From: an uncultured Sulfurovum sp.
Lineage (GTDB): Bacteria > Campylobacterota > Campylobacteria > Campylobacterales > Sulfurovaceae
Reading direction: 5' to 3'
Length of the DNA: 64,000 bases
Assembly: GCA_902727855.1 (NCBI GenBank)
Contig: CACVAS010000105.1
Location: 39,157-103,156, forward strand
Under the pieces are notes generated by a model. The model made no database searches, had not been told where the DNA came from, and saw nothing but the letters and a program-made list of their open reading frames with translations. Positions 9,104 to 18,944 of the stretch are shown here, one piece after another. The position numbers were made by a program, and so were the translations under genes. Numbering within the stretch: position 1 is the stretch's first letter; every line of letters starts with the position of its first letter.

Positions 9104-9652
9104 TTAAACTTCTATATCTACATCAGTACAAAATAAATGTATTATATCATTTGCCAGTTTCTTATTACTTGACATAATTTCTATCTGTATTTTCTCTTTT
9201 ATCTTAAAAATCGAAACATCTGAACTATCATTATCATTCTTTATATAGATGAGACATTGTTTACTAGCTATCTTTTCATATGATTTTTTGTACTCATAAT
9301 TTAATTCTATGTCTTTAATATGATTTTCTTGATTTAAAAATGGAAATAAGTTAAGGGTAAGTACATCAGTACCTTTATTTTGGTCTATACTTGTAAACAA
9401 AAAAGAAGTTGATCTGTGGTTTGTAAATTCATATGTATCAATTTGTTTTCTAAAAGGTAAAGCTGAAAAAGTATCTTGTATTGGTATACCTTCTTGACTC
9501 ACAGACGACAAATGCATATTGTCTGGTATAAGGATTTCAATATTACTGATATAAATCTTTTTTAAATAAAAAGCTCCTTTTATATACAAAATTGCATAAA
9601 TGATACAAAATATGAGTATTACTGATAGTATACGAATGATATTTTTTATCAT
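9104..9652 (-). CDS. Membrane-anchored protein of unknown function beside the RHS gene; immunity candidate
   Basis: I do not recognise this 182-residue protein. It has one N-terminal hydrophobic helix (about 5-26) and then a mainly polar domain with predicted beta character, so most of it probably faces the periplasm. It starts inside the last codons of the RHS gene with a 4-nt overlap, so the two are translationally coupled. That position, directly after a polymorphic toxin tip, is where cognate immunity genes usually sit. The role is inferred from position only. Confidence 0.5.
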   Translation of the reverse strand: MIKNIIRILSVILIFCIIYAILYIKGAFYLKKIYISNIEILIPDNMHLSSVSQEGIPIQDTFSALPFRKQIDTYEFTNHRSTSFLFTSIDQNKGTDVLTLNLFPFLNQENHIKDIELNYEYKKSYEKIASKQCLIYIKNDNDSSDVSIFKIKEKIQIEIMSSNKKLANDIIHLFCTDVDIEV

Positions 9653-12600
9653 CTTAAAGGTACCGAAAGTATTGGTCTGTGTAATAAATCCAATATTTTT
9701 TTGTCAATTTCAAGAATTCTTTGTTTACAATCATTTTGTTCATCTTCTGTACAACCGCAGTTCAATAAAATATCATGCACTAATTTATCTCTTCCTAGAC
9801 GAAGATAATGTGTATAGAGACTATATTCAATACCTCCTCTTATATCAAGAAAAAAATCTAGAGTAACTGCACCTGCTATTAAGAGATTAACATATAACCC
9901 ACTAGGATCCACAAAATTCACAGGATCCCCCAAAACATACCCATACAAATTCGAGTCACCACCACTAAACCCAATAGGATCTTTAGCTGTCCACTTACCA
10001 ACATACGCGTCATAATCTCTATACCCAAAGCGTGTTAGTTTTGTATCTGTATCATACAATCCACCTGCAAAACCAAATGGTACTTTGAAGTCTGGGTTAC
10101 TGTCTTTGAGTATGTTTCCGTAGGTGTCGTAGGTTATCTCTTTTATGTTTTGTCCATAGGCATTGGTAACGACTCTTAATGTACCCACTTGGTCGTAGTG
10201 TAGGTAGTAGGTTTGGTTGTGCATGGTCATGCTAAGTGGCATACGTCTGTCACTGTACGCAAAGCGTTGGAGTAAGGCATCATCTTTGTCGTAAATAGCT
10301 AGCAAGGTGGTGAGGTCTTTCCATAAGTATTTTTCTACTACTTGACCATCTATGAGTTTGGCTACTCTTTGGTTAAGGGCATTGTGTTTGTAAGTGATGG
10401 TTTGGCTAGGAGTGATGACCTCTTTTAACTCTCCACGGCTACCATACTCATAGGTTGTTGTACCCTCAGGTGTGACTTTCTCTTGGAGGTAGCCATCATT
10501 ATCGTAACGGTAGGTGTTATCTCCATAGACTTCTAGTTGGTCATCTAATGTGTAAGATGCTACGGTAGTCACACCGTGCACGGTAGCAGAGGCTCTGTTA
10601 CCATTGGCATCATAGCTGTAGTGTTCTACCAGTTTCCCGCTATCTTTTACATGGGTAAGCCTATTGCGTTTGTCATAGGTGTATGTAAAGCTATGTGCCC
10701 CAGCACCACGTGAATTTTCATATTTCCACTGTATTTGTCCTGCTTTATTTTCTTGGGTGTAGTTAAAGTACTGAAAACGATTATCATAATACCAGTGTGA
10801 CCCATAACCATAATAGGCATCTGAGTAAGTGACTTGAAAGTTCCCCTCTTTGTACATGGTGTAGTTACTCCAAGGGCTATAGATTCGTTTTATGTGTATG
10901 TCACCGGCTTGTGTCATTTCATTGTCTAGGTTATAGAGGTAGTTTGAGGTTTTACCTGCGTAGGTTATGCTCTTTGTTAAAAAGTCATTGTTATAGCTAT
11001 AGTTTATAGTCTCTTCCAATAGACCACTTTGTACTATAGAAGTGAGTAGTGTTCCATCATACGTAAACTGCATATTTTCAATGCCAGATGTAATGTTACT
11101 AGGGTTAGATTGACAGTCATATTCATAGTCTGTTCTACCTTCAGGGTAGAGAATAGAGTCTATGTTACCGTTACTATAGTGATAGTCTATAGTTTTGTTG
11201 CTTGGTTTAATGACTTGCGTGACTCTTCTCTGCTTGTCATAGTGGTAGGTAGTGGCTTTTTGTAGGGGGCTAGTGTAGTTGGTACGTTTGTTTACACCAT
11301 TGTAAGCAAAGTCATGTTCTGTGGCTGAAGGTGTAATGAGTGTGGTCATGTTACCATTTTTGTCATACACATACTGTAGTGTATGGCTATTGGCATAGCG
11401 TATTTCATTCACTCTACCAAGTACATCATAAGCATAGGTTGTTGTCTTACCTACTGGGTCGGTGACTGTATGTAAATGACCATCTGCATCATAGGTGTAC
11501 CGTGTGATCCTACCTTTAAACTTCTCTTGGATGACTCGCCCTTTGTTGTCGTACTGGTAGTATGTTGCATAGTCGGTAAATGGTTTTACTTTAAAAAGAG
11601 GTTCACTTTTGATGATATGTCTGTTTTGTGCATCATAGGTGATGGTGGCTTTTTTACCCTCTGGTGTGAGTGTTGTTTGTGTCTGTGTATCATAGTCTCG
11701 TGTGAGTGTTTGGGTTTTGTTGTTTGTTGTGGTGGTACGGGTGATGCGTTGGGCATTATTTTGGTAGTCTATGTTGTATGTACTTTCTTTACGTAAGCCA
11801 CTAGGTGTTGTAACACTGTTAGAAGTAAGTACTTTATGTTGGGTAAAGGTATCTTTGTAAAGCGTGCCATCGTTATTTTTTCTGTACTGTTTTATGGTTT
11901 TCATGCCACAACTTTGTGTGCTACTCATGCTGTTGTCTATGGCAGTCTCATAGTGTATGACTTCACCCGAAGGGAGTATCTTGTCTGTTTTGAGTATGCC
12001 GTTTGTGACAAAGTGGTTTTTGTAGACAATGGTGTCGCCACTAGCACGCACTACAGCATTTGAACCATAGGTAGGGTTAGAGGTCGACGTAAAGTTCCAT
12101 TCTCCTTCTTCTGCGTCTATGACTTTCACAATATGTCCAAAGGTATTGTAAAAATGTAAAAATCTGTTGCCATTGGGTTCATGTTCTATGGTCATGAGAT
12201 GGTTCTCATATTCAAAACTATAGGAGCTTGTATCTTCGTACTGTACTTCTGTTAAATCACCGTTATTATCTATGCTTAAAAGTGTTCTTTGTCCCGTTGG
12301 AGCAGTGATTGACGTGACTAACCCCTCACTGTCTCGTTCTAAAGTGGTTATTTGTCCATAAATATCGTTAACTGTTACCAGTTTACCCATATTGTCGTAC
12401 CCAAAAGTGTTTATCTTCTCTTTTGTGTAGACATTTTGCGTATAGAGTAGTTGCCCCATAGTATTGAAAATCATCTCTTTTGAGCCAGTTTTGACTAGGC
12501 TTACATTGCCATCGGTCATGGGTTCTACTACATACAGTGAGCCAGAACCGTAGTAAAGTTTGTTGTCTCGAAGCTGTGCATGTGCACTTATGCTCCATCC

Positions 12601-13869
12601 ATGGGCTATGGTTGTGTCGTCTTTGTTGCTAGAAGCGTAGTGTAGTTGCATAGAGCTACCAGCTATGGCTATGTCTTCATGAAAAGCATTGTTATGTGGT
12701 GAGACATAAGAGCTTATGGGTTCATCTGTCTCTTTAGGACAAATGCTTGTAAGGCATCGGTATTCATCTTTACACTCTACGCGTCTTTGTTGTTGCTCGT
12801 AGTTGGGGTAAGTGGCACAGGTTGAAGTGCCATTTTCTCCTTCCACCCAAGACAATACCACAGACTGGTTCTCTGCTTTTGGAGGAAAGTCTGTGTTAGG
12901 CTCCGTACAAGTAGGAGGTGCTAAACATAAAGCGTTCACACAACAGTTAGTTCTGCTTGTTGAATGCCATGCACCATTGGCATCTTCACATACTTGGTCT
13001 GCTTGTATGCTTTGGTCTGCCTCCATACAGCTATTTTTACTGTTTATAATCTCCAAACCTTTAGGGTAATTATATGTTTCATCAGGCTCGGTACAGTCAT
13101 CGTCTCTACAAACAGGCGGTGTACTGTTCATGTCTAAGGTTTCATCTTCATCACACACAGGTGTAGAGACATAACATCTCTTATTTTCCCCACAACAGCC
13201 TGTAGTCCACGACTGTACGAGTACACCAGATGCATTGGCATCTGTACACGCTTCAGATAAAGTATCGTCTTCATCTTCACAAGATACAGAATCCACAAGT
13301 TCCCAATGGGTAGTGTTGGTGTCTTCTGGAGGTGCTGGAGTTGGGTCGGAGGGCTGAGGGCAGTATTTACATCTTTTTCTGATTCTACAGTCATATTTTG
13401 ATTCTTCTATAGTTCCATTTAAATCAAAACATGCTACTTCATATTCTTTCCCTTGACTGTTAATATTATTATCATAGTCTGTAACAAACCATGGACCGAA
13501 ATAATGATATTCTTCTTCATCATTTGGAAATTCCATATCTTCTTCTGTACAGACACAATGTTCATGGTGTCCTACAAGTGCATAATGTGTTGTTGTTATA
13601 TATGGATTATTATCAATATAAGTAATTTTTCGTTTAAAGTAACGTCTAGAACTATTTCTAATGCAATCATAATATTCTTCTTCAGGTAGTGCATTTTGAG
13701 TCCATATACCTGTTGTCCATTCTCTATGATGTTCAGGATAAAGCAGTTTCCAGTTATCTGTATAACAAAAACAGTTGTCGTATCCAGGTTTATTTGTTTC
13801 TATAGAATGCAAGTAATCAATATTTAATATCAATGCAAATATAAGTCCTAAAAGTATCTTCTTCATCAA
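9649..13869 (-). CDS. Secreted RHS/YD-repeat protein with a short C-terminal tip
   Basis: The protein has 1406 residues. A signal peptide (about 1-23, KKILLGLIFALILNI) is followed by a cysteine-rich, acidic region (about 30-400) with irregular Cys repeats such as TGCCGENKRCY. About 800 residues of YD repeats (YDxxGR, YDANGNR, YEYG) come next, which build the RHS cocoon. The core motif FGYRDYDAYVGKWTAKDPIG then LYGYVLGDPVNFVDPSG ends near residue 1320, leaving a roughly 82-residue tip with a hydrophobic stretch (LLIAGAVTLDFFLDI). In polymorphic toxins this tip is the effector; I recognise no toxin fold in it. Secretion looks Sec-dependent, with no PAAR or VgrG nearby. Two MntA/HepT pairs bracket the locus. 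Confidence 0.85.
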   Translation of the reverse strand: MMKKILLGLIFALILNIDYLHSIETNKPGYDNCFCYTDNWKLLYPEHHREWTTGIWTQNALPEEEYYDCIRNSSRRYFKRKITYIDNNPYITTTHYALVGHHEHCVCTEEDMEFPNDEEEYHYFGPWFVTDYDNNINSQGKEYEVACFDLNGTIEESKYDCRIRKRCKYCPQPSDPTPAPPEDTNTTHWELVDSVSCEDEDDTLSEACTDANASGVLVQSWTTGCCGENKRCYVSTPVCDEDETLDMNSTPPVCRDDDCTEPDETYNYPKGLEIINSKNSCMEADQSIQADQVCEDANGAWHSTSRTNCCVNALCLAPPTCTEPNTDFPPKAENQSVVLSWVEGENGTSTCATYPNYEQQQRRVECKDEYRCLTSICPKETDEPISSYVSPHNNAFHEDIAIAGSSMQLHYASSNKDDTTIAHGWSISAHAQLRDNKLYYGSGSLYVVEPMTDGNVSLVKTGSKEMIFNTMGQLLYTQNVYTKEKINTFGYDNMGKLVTVNDIYGQITTLERDSEGLVTSITAPTGQRTLLSIDNNGDLTEVQYEDTSSYSFEYENHLMTIEHEPNGNRFLHFYNTFGHIVKVIDAEEGEWNFTSTSNPTYGSNAVVRASGDTIVYKNHFVTNGILKTDKILPSGEVIHYETAIDNSMSSTQSCGMKTIKQYRKNNDGTLYKDTFTQHKVLTSNSVTTPSGLRKESTYNIDYQNNAQRITRTTTTNNKTQTLTRDYDTQTQTTLTPEGKKATITYDAQNRHIIKSEPLFKVKPFTDYATYYQYDNKGRVIQEKFKGRITRYTYDADGHLHTVTDPVGKTTTYAYDVLGRVNEIRYANSHTLQYVYDKNGNMTTLITPSATEHDFAYNGVNKRTNYTSPLQKATTYHYDKQRRVTQVIKPSNKTIDYHYSNGNIDSILYPEGRTDYEYDCQSNPSNITSGIENMQFTYDGTLLTSIVQSGLLEETINYSYNNDFLTKSITYAGKTSNYLYNLDNEMTQAGDIHIKRIYSPWSNYTMYKEGNFQVTYSDAYYGYGSHWYYDNRFQYFNYTQENKAGQIQWKYENSRGAGAHSFTYTYDKRNRLTHVKDSGKLVEHYSYDANGNRASATVHGVTTVASYTLDDQLEVYGDNTYRYDNDGYLQEKVTPEGTTTYEYGSRGELKEVITPSQTITYKHNALNQRVAKLIDGQVVEKYLWKDLTTLLAIYDKDDALLQRFAYSDRRMPLSMTMHNQTYYLHYDQVGTLRVVTNAYGQNIKEITYDTYGNILKDSNPDFKVPFGFAGGLYDTDTKLTRFGYRDYDAYVGKWTAKDPIGFSGGDSNLYGYVLGDPVNFVDPSGLYVNLLIAGAVTLDFFLDIRGGIEYSLYTHYLRLGRDKLVHDILLNCGCTEDEQNDCKQRILEIDKKILDLLHRPILSVPLR

Positions 13870-13950
13870 ACTCTCCCAAATTTAAATAATCATTCGGAAA
13901 AAGTATAACACAAAATAATGTGTGTTTACAAAGACTAAACTTTTGTTTTA

Positions 13951-14310
13951 CTATACTGTTTCTATATCTTTGATGAGTGCATTTATATTGGTTTTAAGTG
14001 TAGGTAGGTGATTTGTTATAATATCCCAAAGTTCATCTGCGTCTATACCAAAATAGTTATGTGAAACAAGGTTGCGAAAATCTTTTATTTCTCTCCATGG
14101 AATATGAGAGTAGCTTTCTTTAAATTGAGGGCTTATTCTTTCAATCATCTCACCAATATTGATAAAGTGTATCATCGTCGCATCAAAACTTTTGCTGTCA
14201 TGATAAAAGTCATCAGCATTTTTACTTGAACTTGAATAAAGGTTTATTTTTTCAATAGACTCAATGATGGTTTTGAGAGCTAAAAGTTCTTTAGACATAT
14301 ATGACATCAT
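13951..14310 (-). CDS. HepT-like HEPN ribonuclease toxin (DUF86), second module
   Basis: The 119-residue helical protein has the HEPN motif R-x4-H-x-Y as FRNLVSHNYFG, preceded by HIPWREIKD, which closely matches the first copy's IPWREVAG. Its start overlaps the mntA-like gene by 20 nt. Expected role: RNase toxin kept inactive by tyrosine AMPylation. The pair sits upstream of the RHS gene on the same strand. Confidence 0.85.
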   Translation of the reverse strand: MMSYMSKELLALKTIIESIEKINLYSSSSKNADDFYHDSKSFDATMIHFINIGEMIERISPQFKESYSHIPWREIKDFRNLVSHNYFGIDADELWDIITNHLPTLKTNINALIKDIETV

Positions 14311-14593
14311 TTCCTATAGATTGTCTAGCTAAAGGTTTTAAATATTTTTCTCGTGCGATATCTACTTTTTTATTAAAATAACTTTCTAGTTCTTTTTTTA
14401 AGGCAAGTTTTTTTCTGTAGACATCTGTGACATTTTTATCTAATTCTATAATGATGTCTATATCACTATCTTCATGAGCTTCTTCACGTACAAATGAACC
14501 AAAAAGCCCTAGTTTTACTAGACCAAATTTTTGAAAAAATTCTTCTTTATGCTGTGATAAATAGAAAAGAATATCTGATTTTGTCATGTTCAT
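14291..14593 (-). CDS. MntA-like minimal nucleotidyltransferase antitoxin, second module
   Basis: The 100-residue protein contains GLFGSFVREEAHEDSDIDII, the GS-x(n)-DxD nucleotidyltransferase motif, and KKVDIAREKYL as the distal acidic strand. It pairs with the overlapping HepT-like gene. It is clearly diverged from the copy at 8.7 kb, so the modules are paralogous rather than a recent duplication. Confidence 0.85.
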   Translation of the reverse strand: MNMTKSDILFYLSQHKEEFFQKFGLVKLGLFGSFVREEAHEDSDIDIIIELDKNVTDVYRKKLALKKELESYFNKKVDIAREKYLKPLARQSIGNDVIYV

Positions 14594-14634
14594 TCACTTT
14601 AAACTTTTTATCATTATAGCATATTGTATGCTAT

Positions 14635-14661
14635 GGATAGACACATAGGTCTGTCCCCTAC
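14635..14661 (-). repeat. Single REP-like GTAG palindrome overlapping the uvrB stop codon
   Basis: Read on the minus strand it starts GTAGG and continues as an imperfect stem GGACAGAC / GTCTATCC (7 of 8 pairs) around CTATGT. It has the same 5' GTAG as the other REP-like elements here but a different stem. The TAG of GTAG is the stop codon of uvrB. Confidence 0.5.
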
Positions 14662-16631
14662 AACTTCTTCACCTTAGCTATCTCATCTCTAAGCCTTGCG
14701 GCATCTTCAAAGTCTAGGTTTTTGGCGGCTACTAGCATTTTGGCTTTGAGCTCTTTTACAAGTTGTTGTCTTTCTGCTTTGGGCATTTTGTCTAGTTTGC
14801 TTTGTTTGTTGTAGAGTTCTCCCGCATCTTCTACTTTTAAGTCAGCATCTAAGTCACGTAAGGTGGTTTTGGGAGTGATACCATGTTCTTTGTTGTATGC
14901 CATCTGTTTTTCACGGCGTGCTTGGGTCGTTTCTATGGTAAATGCCATAGAGTCTGTGACTCTTTTGGCATACATAAGTACTTGTCCGTTGGCATTACGT
15001 GCGGCGCGTCCAGCTGTTTGTACAAGGGCTGTACGTGAACGTAGAAACCCTTCTTTGTCTGCGTCGAGTATGGCAACAAGGCTTACTTCTGGTAAGTCAA
15101 GTCCTTCTCTAAGGAGGTTAATGCCTATGAGTATGTCAAACTCACCCAAACGTAAAGAGCGTATGGTTTGGTTACGTTCTATGGCGTCCATGTCTGAGTG
15201 CATGTGTCTACACTTTAGCCCTAGGTCGTTGTAGTAGGTACTAAGCTCTTCTGCCATTTTTTTGGTGAGTACGGTGATGAGTACACGTTCACCTTTAGCT
15301 ATGACTGGTTTCATGCGGTCATGTAGGTTTTCTACTTGGTAGGTGGAGTCTATGACCTCTATGGGAGGGTCCAGTAGCCCTGTAGGACGTACGACTTGCT
15401 CTGCCACCACAGAAGAGAGTTCCGTTTCTAGCTCATTGGGTGTTGCTGAGACAAAGAGATAGTGGGGAGCTTTGTCTATGTATTCTGGAAACATGAGTGG
15501 ACGGTTGTCTAGTGCAGAGGGTAGTCTAAAGCCATGGTCTACCAGTACCTCTTTACGGCTTCTGTCCCCTGCGTACATCCCTCTAAATTGAGGTAGGCTT
15601 ACATGAGATTCATCGACTATGACAAGGTAGTCATCGTGCATGGCTTCAAAGTAGTCCATCATGGAGTAGGGTGTCTCTCCAGGTGCTTTTCCAGTGAGGT
15701 GACGAGAGTAGTTTTCTATCCCTTTACACATACCCGTAGCTTCTATCATCTCTAGGTCAAACTCGGTGCGTTGTTTGAGTCTGTTGTGTTCTATCATCCT
15801 GTCTTGAGACTGGTAGTAGGAGAGTCTCTCATCTAGCTCAGTCTCTATGCTTTTGACTGCGCGTGCTAACTTCTCTTTACTCACAATGAACTGGTTGGCA
15901 GAGTAGATGGTTGCTTCTTTTTTACTTTCTTGTTTCTCACCAGTCAGAGAGTTAAACTCATAGACGGCTTCTATTTCGTCACCAAAAAACTCTACACGCG
16001 TCGCAAACTCTTCGGAGTAGGCAGGGTAGATGTCTACCACTTCACCGTTGACTCTAAAGTTACCACGGTCAAAAAACTCGTCATTGCGTTTGTAGCCCAT
16101 GTCTACGAGTCTAAGTAGCAGAGCCTTTTGGTTGTACTCTTCACCCACTATAAGTTTTTGTACAATGCTTTTGTAGTCTTCTGGACTTCCCAACCCATAG
16201 TTTGCCGAGACTGAGGCTATGACAATGACATCATCATGGCTCAGTAAAGAAGCTGTGGTACTTAAACGCAAACGCTCTAACTCCTCGTTAATGGAAGAGT
16301 CCTTTTCTATAAATAGGTCTTGTCTAGGCAAATAAGCTTCAGGCTGGTAGTAGTCGTAGTAGCTGATGAAGTACTCAACATGATTGTTGGGAAAAAAACT
16401 TCTAAACTCAGAGTAGAGTTGTGCTGCGAGTGTTTTGTTGTGGGTCATGATAAGCGTTGGTTTCTTGGTACGTTCTATGACCTTTGCCATGGTGTAGGTT
16501 TTACCAGAACCTGTCACCCCAAGAAGCGTTTGGTATTGATGCCCTGCTTCAATGGACTTAGAGAGTGCATCTATAGCAGTGGGCTGGTCTCCTGCTGGCT
16601 TGTATTGGCTTGAAACGATGAAATTTGGCAT
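14658..16631 (-). CDS. uvrB: UvrABC system protein B
   Basis: The ORF track starts at 16853, but the family N-terminus [20 protein letters not shown] begins at the in-frame ATG at 16631, preceded by AAGAG. That gives 657 residues, the normal length. Motifs include Walker [15 protein letters not shown], the beta-hairpin region [21 protein letters not shown], the helicase motif QTAGRAARN, and the C-terminal UVR domain that binds UvrC ([16 protein letters not shown]). UvrB is the damage-verifying helicase of nucleotide excision repair. The stop codon is inside a REP-like palindrome. Confidence 0.97.
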   Translation of the reverse strand: MPNFIVSSQYKPAGDQPTAIDALSKSIEAGHQYQTLLGVTGSGKTYTMAKVIERTKKPTLIMTHNKTLAAQLYSEFRSFFPNNHVEYFISYYDYYQPEAYLPRQDLFIEKDSSINEELERLRLSTTASLLSHDDVIVIASVSANYGLGSPEDYKSIVQKLIVGEEYNQKALLLRLVDMGYKRNDEFFDRGNFRVNGEVVDIYPAYSEEFATRVEFFGDEIEAVYEFNSLTGEKQESKKEATIYSANQFIVSKEKLARAVKSIETELDERLSYYQSQDRMIEHNRLKQRTEFDLEMIEATGMCKGIENYSRHLTGKAPGETPYSMMDYFEAMHDDYLVIVDESHVSLPQFRGMYAGDRSRKEVLVDHGFRLPSALDNRPLMFPEYIDKAPHYLFVSATPNELETELSSVVAEQVVRPTGLLDPPIEVIDSTYQVENLHDRMKPVIAKGERVLITVLTKKMAEELSTYYNDLGLKCRHMHSDMDAIERNQTIRSLRLGEFDILIGINLLREGLDLPEVSLVAILDADKEGFLRSRTALVQTAGRAARNANGQVLMYAKRVTDSMAFTIETTQARREKQMAYNKEHGITPKTTLRDLDADLKVEDAGELYNKQSKLDKMPKAERQQLVKELKAKMLVAAKNLDFEDAARLRDEIAKVKKL

Positions 16632-16705
16632 AAAACTCTTCACTTTTTGATTATTTTTGTTATTATAACGAGAAAGAATATTATTACAATTTAGATGGAG
16701 TGAAA

Positions 16706-16927
16706 ATGTCTGCATTACAACGTTTACAAGAAAAGATACTAGAATTAAAAGAAGAGTATCAATCTTTAAAAAAAGAAAATATACAACTGCAAAACCAATT
16801 AAAAGATGTAGATGTTGGTGACACAGAATCTTTGAAATCAGAAATAGCAACATTAAAAGAAGAACAACAACAAAAAGATAAAGAGATAGACAAGATCATA
16901 CAGCAAGTAGAAGCACTACTCGCGTAA
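16706..16927 (+). CDS. Small coiled-coil protein, ZapB-like in appearance
   Basis: About 73 residues form almost entirely one predicted coiled coil ([20 protein letters not shown] onwards) rich in Glu, Lys, Gln and Leu. I chose the ATG at 16706; the track's GTG at 16700 lies two codons earlier and is also possible. The protein resembles ZapB-type division proteins in size and composition, but coiled coils are easily mistaken for one another. It is 23 bp upstream of a small protein whose N-terminus looks ZapA-like. Confidence 0.5.
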   Translation: MSALQRLQEKILELKEEYQSLKKENIQLQNQLKDVDVGDTESLKSEIATLKEEQQQKDKEIDKIIQQVEALLA

Positions 16928-16950
16928 CCATATCTTATAGAAGGAACCCC

Positions 16951-17172
16951 ATGAAAAGTGTAGCACTCACAGTATCTGGTAACAGATATGAAATAAAACT
17001 AGATGATGAATTTGCAGACTTTGTGAACGCAGATTTAAAAGAAGCAGGTGTAAACCTAAACACAGACAACAAAGCAGACAAACTCTTAAAAGCATACTTG
17101 CGTTTAGCAAAACAAGTGACAAGCCATGAAAATGAGATGGAACTTTTGGTAGAGACACTAGACAATTGGTAA
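16951..17172 (+). CDS. Small protein with a ZapA-like N-terminus
   Basis: The 73-residue protein begins MKSVALTVSGNRYEIKLDDE, a strand-turn-strand pattern like the head of ZapA, and ends in an amphipathic helix (KLLKAYLRLAKQV...MELLVETLDNW). ZapA crosslinks FtsZ filaments. The match is by pattern only, so function is not assigned. An RBS (GAAGGAACC) precedes the ATG. It is probably cotranscribed with the coiled-coil gene before it. Confidence 0.5.
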   Translation: MKSVALTVSGNRYEIKLDDEFADFVNADLKEAGVNLNTDNKADKLLKAYLRLAKQVTSHENEMELLVETLDNW

Positions 17173-17224
17173 TAACATTGGTGACATTTTGTCAATAGAG
17201 CACAATCTTTACACTATTTTATGT

Positions 17225-17257
17225 TACAATGTCGTTCAGATTGGTTATTGAACCAAT
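17225..17257 (+). promoter_or_regulatory. Candidate -10 box and leader hairpin before the first pseudopilin
   Basis: A TACAAT hexamer at 17225-17230 is followed by a perfect 7-bp stem ATTGGTT / AACCAAT with loop ATTG (17240-17257), 28 nt before the pilin ATG at 17286, which itself has CAGGAG upstream. The hairpin would lie in the 5' leader and could affect mRNA stability or translation. The promoter is a weak prediction; the stem is plainly visible. Confidence 0.35.
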
Positions 17258-17285
17258 ACTATTTTAAACTTAACAGGAGTTACAC

Positions 17286-17831
17286 ATGAACAATGTAAAT
17301 AAAATGAGACGTGGTTTTACAATGATAGAATTAATTTTCGTTATTGTAATTATTGGTATTTTAGCAGCGGTTGCTATTCCGAAACTTAATGCAACAAGAG
17401 ATGATGCAAAGGTTTCAGCATGTATTAGTGATTTGACAACATTGCTTACAGACTTAAATACATATTATACATCTCAAGGTAGCTTTTCACCTCCAGGAGC
17501 AGCAGCAAACATACCAGCAAATATGCAGTTAATTACAAAAGTAGAATTATTTGAGAATACTCAACTAGCAAGTAATGGTAGTGCTGGAGATTATAGTTAT
17601 TCTTGTCAAACACCAGGTGTTGGTGGGGCAGCAGGAACAGAGGCTGTGAACTATTCATTTGCTACAGTAGCAGACCCTGCAGGGAATGTAAGGATTGAAA
17701 TGACTGCAACAGCAGCAACTGATGTACAAGGTACAGTTGATGGAGACTTAGGACAACTACTTACATTGAAAAACCAAGCAAGTACAGCAGGGGTTATTCA
17801 TTATATTGGTGGTTTAAGAGTTAAAAGATAG
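17286..17831 (+). CDS. Type IV pilin-like / type II pseudopilin 1
   Basis: The 181-residue protein has a short leader ending in G followed by FTMIELIFVIVIIGILAAVA, the class III signal peptide cut by prepilin peptidase and N-methylated on Phe. The Glu at position 5 after cleavage is present. The C-terminal domain is mostly small residues with one Cys pair candidate (ACISDL and YSCQTP). It could belong to a type II secretion, competence or type IV pilus system; no assembly genes are in the window. Two further pseudopilin genes follow in tandem. Confidence 0.85.
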   Translation: MNNVNKMRRGFTMIELIFVIVIIGILAAVAIPKLNATRDDAKVSACISDLTTLLTDLNTYYTSQGSFSPPGAAANIPANMQLITKVELFENTQLASNGSAGDYSYSCQTPGVGGAAGTEAVNYSFATVADPAGNVRIEMTATAATDVQGTVDGDLGQLLTLKNQASTAGVIHYIGGLRVKR

Positions 17832-17924
17832 AATTTGTTATCTTACAATTAAAAACATTATCTATCTTGTCAAAAGATAAGATAGATAATTCTACTCTTC
17901 TTTCTTAAATAATGGATACCTAAA

Positions 17925-18446
17925 ATGTATAACAAAAACCAAAAAGCTTTTACGATGATAGAACTTATTTTTGTGATTGTAATCATTGGTATTTTGGCTG
18001 CGGTCGCTATACCAAAACTTAATGCTTCTCGTTATGATGCTAAGGTTTTAGCAGTGGTACTTCAAGCCAAACAACTACTACAAGATGTCCATACTTTTTA
18101 TACCTCACAAGGGAAAAGTGCCTATGTTTCAAATGCCACTAAAATTGGTATGGTGACAAGTATACCTTTACATCTTGATGTTGCTTGCTCTAAACCAAGA
18201 CCAGAACAAAGATGGTATGGTAAGACAATGTATCTGTGTGAAGATGGTGTACCAGTATTAATGATTACAATGACAAATGATACAAGTTTAGCACAGCAAT
18301 CTATATTTTATAAAGCATATAGTTCAATTACCAATCAACTGATTATGGAGTTATCTAGAGATACAATGTTTACTACGTTAACAAACCCTACTGAACCTGA
18401 TGGTACAAAAAAATATATTATAAGTGGCATAACAGTTAAACGATAG
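17925..18446 (+). CDS. Type IV pilin-like / pseudopilin 2
   Basis: This 173-residue paralogue has the leader motif KAFTMIELIFVIVIIGILAA. It diverges from the first copy after the N-terminal helix, with two Cys (DVACSKPRP and YLCEDGV). The 93-bp gap from pilin 1 contains an inverted repeat (TTATCTT near the start, AAGATAGATAA later), possibly an attenuating hairpin. It ends TVKR, much like copy 1 (GLRVKR). Confidence 0.85.
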   Translation: MYNKNQKAFTMIELIFVIVIIGILAAVAIPKLNASRYDAKVLAVVLQAKQLLQDVHTFYTSQGKSAYVSNATKIGMVTSIPLHLDVACSKPRPEQRWYGKTMYLCEDGVPVLMITMTNDTSLAQQSIFYKAYSSITNQLIMELSRDTMFTTLTNPTEPDGTKKYIISGITVKR

Positions 18447-18491
18447 ATGACGTTAATCACAACTTTGTTATAATCAGTCAAATAATCTCTT

Positions 18492-18944
18492 TTGATAAAA
18501 AGGAAAAAAATGCAAAATAGAAAAGCATTTACGATGGTAGAACTTATTTTTGTTATAGTCATCATAGGTATACTCTCGGCCGTTGCCATACCTAAACTCG
18601 CAGCCACGCGTGATGATGCTGTCATAACAGTAGGTGTGAATACTTTAGCATCAGTACGTAATGCCATAGCAACTGAAAGACAAAAACGTATCCTTAGAGG
18701 GGATTTTACAGGTATTACTAATTTAGATAATGATGGTGATAACACTCGAATATTTACATCGTTTAATACCGATAACAGGGATAATAATAATTCAATTTTA
18801 GAATACCCTGTAAAACAAGGTACAAATGCTGGTGAATGGCAAGTCAGCGGTACTACATATACTTTTTATTTTACAGGTGGTTCTTGTGCCTTTACTTTGG
18901 CTAATAATAGATTATCTGGTAATTGTCCGCAAATGGGATTATAA
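18492..18944 (+). CDS. Type IV pilin-like / pseudopilin 3
   Basis: This 150-residue paralogue has the leader KAFTMVELIFVIVIIGILSA and the same AIPKLAATRDDA continuation. The C-terminal domain has a Cys pair (GGSCAFTLANNRLSGNC) in the position of a disulfide loop. The start follows AAAAGGAAA. The three tandem genes share the first roughly 40 residues and differ elsewhere, as expected for a set of minor pilins. Confidence 0.85.
   Translation: MIKRKKMQNRKAFTMVELIFVIVIIGILSAVAIPKLAATRDDAVITVGVNTLASVRNAIATERQKRILRGDFTGITNLDNDGDNTRIFTSFNTDNRDNNNSILEYPVKQGTNAGEWQVSGTTYTFYFTGGSCAFTLANNRLSGNCPQMGL

Noticed and set aside
11476-13689. Several ORFs of 70-106 aa on the plus strand within the RHS gene
   Set aside because: They are antisense shadows of the YD-repeat and Cys-rich coding sequence, with odd Cys/Val-rich composition and no RBS.
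16632-16853. 74-residue N-terminal extension of the uvrB ORF in the track
   Set aside because: The extension is hydrophobic and AT-driven, overlaps the divergent coiled-coil gene, and the family N-terminus begins exactly at the ATG at 16631 with an RBS.
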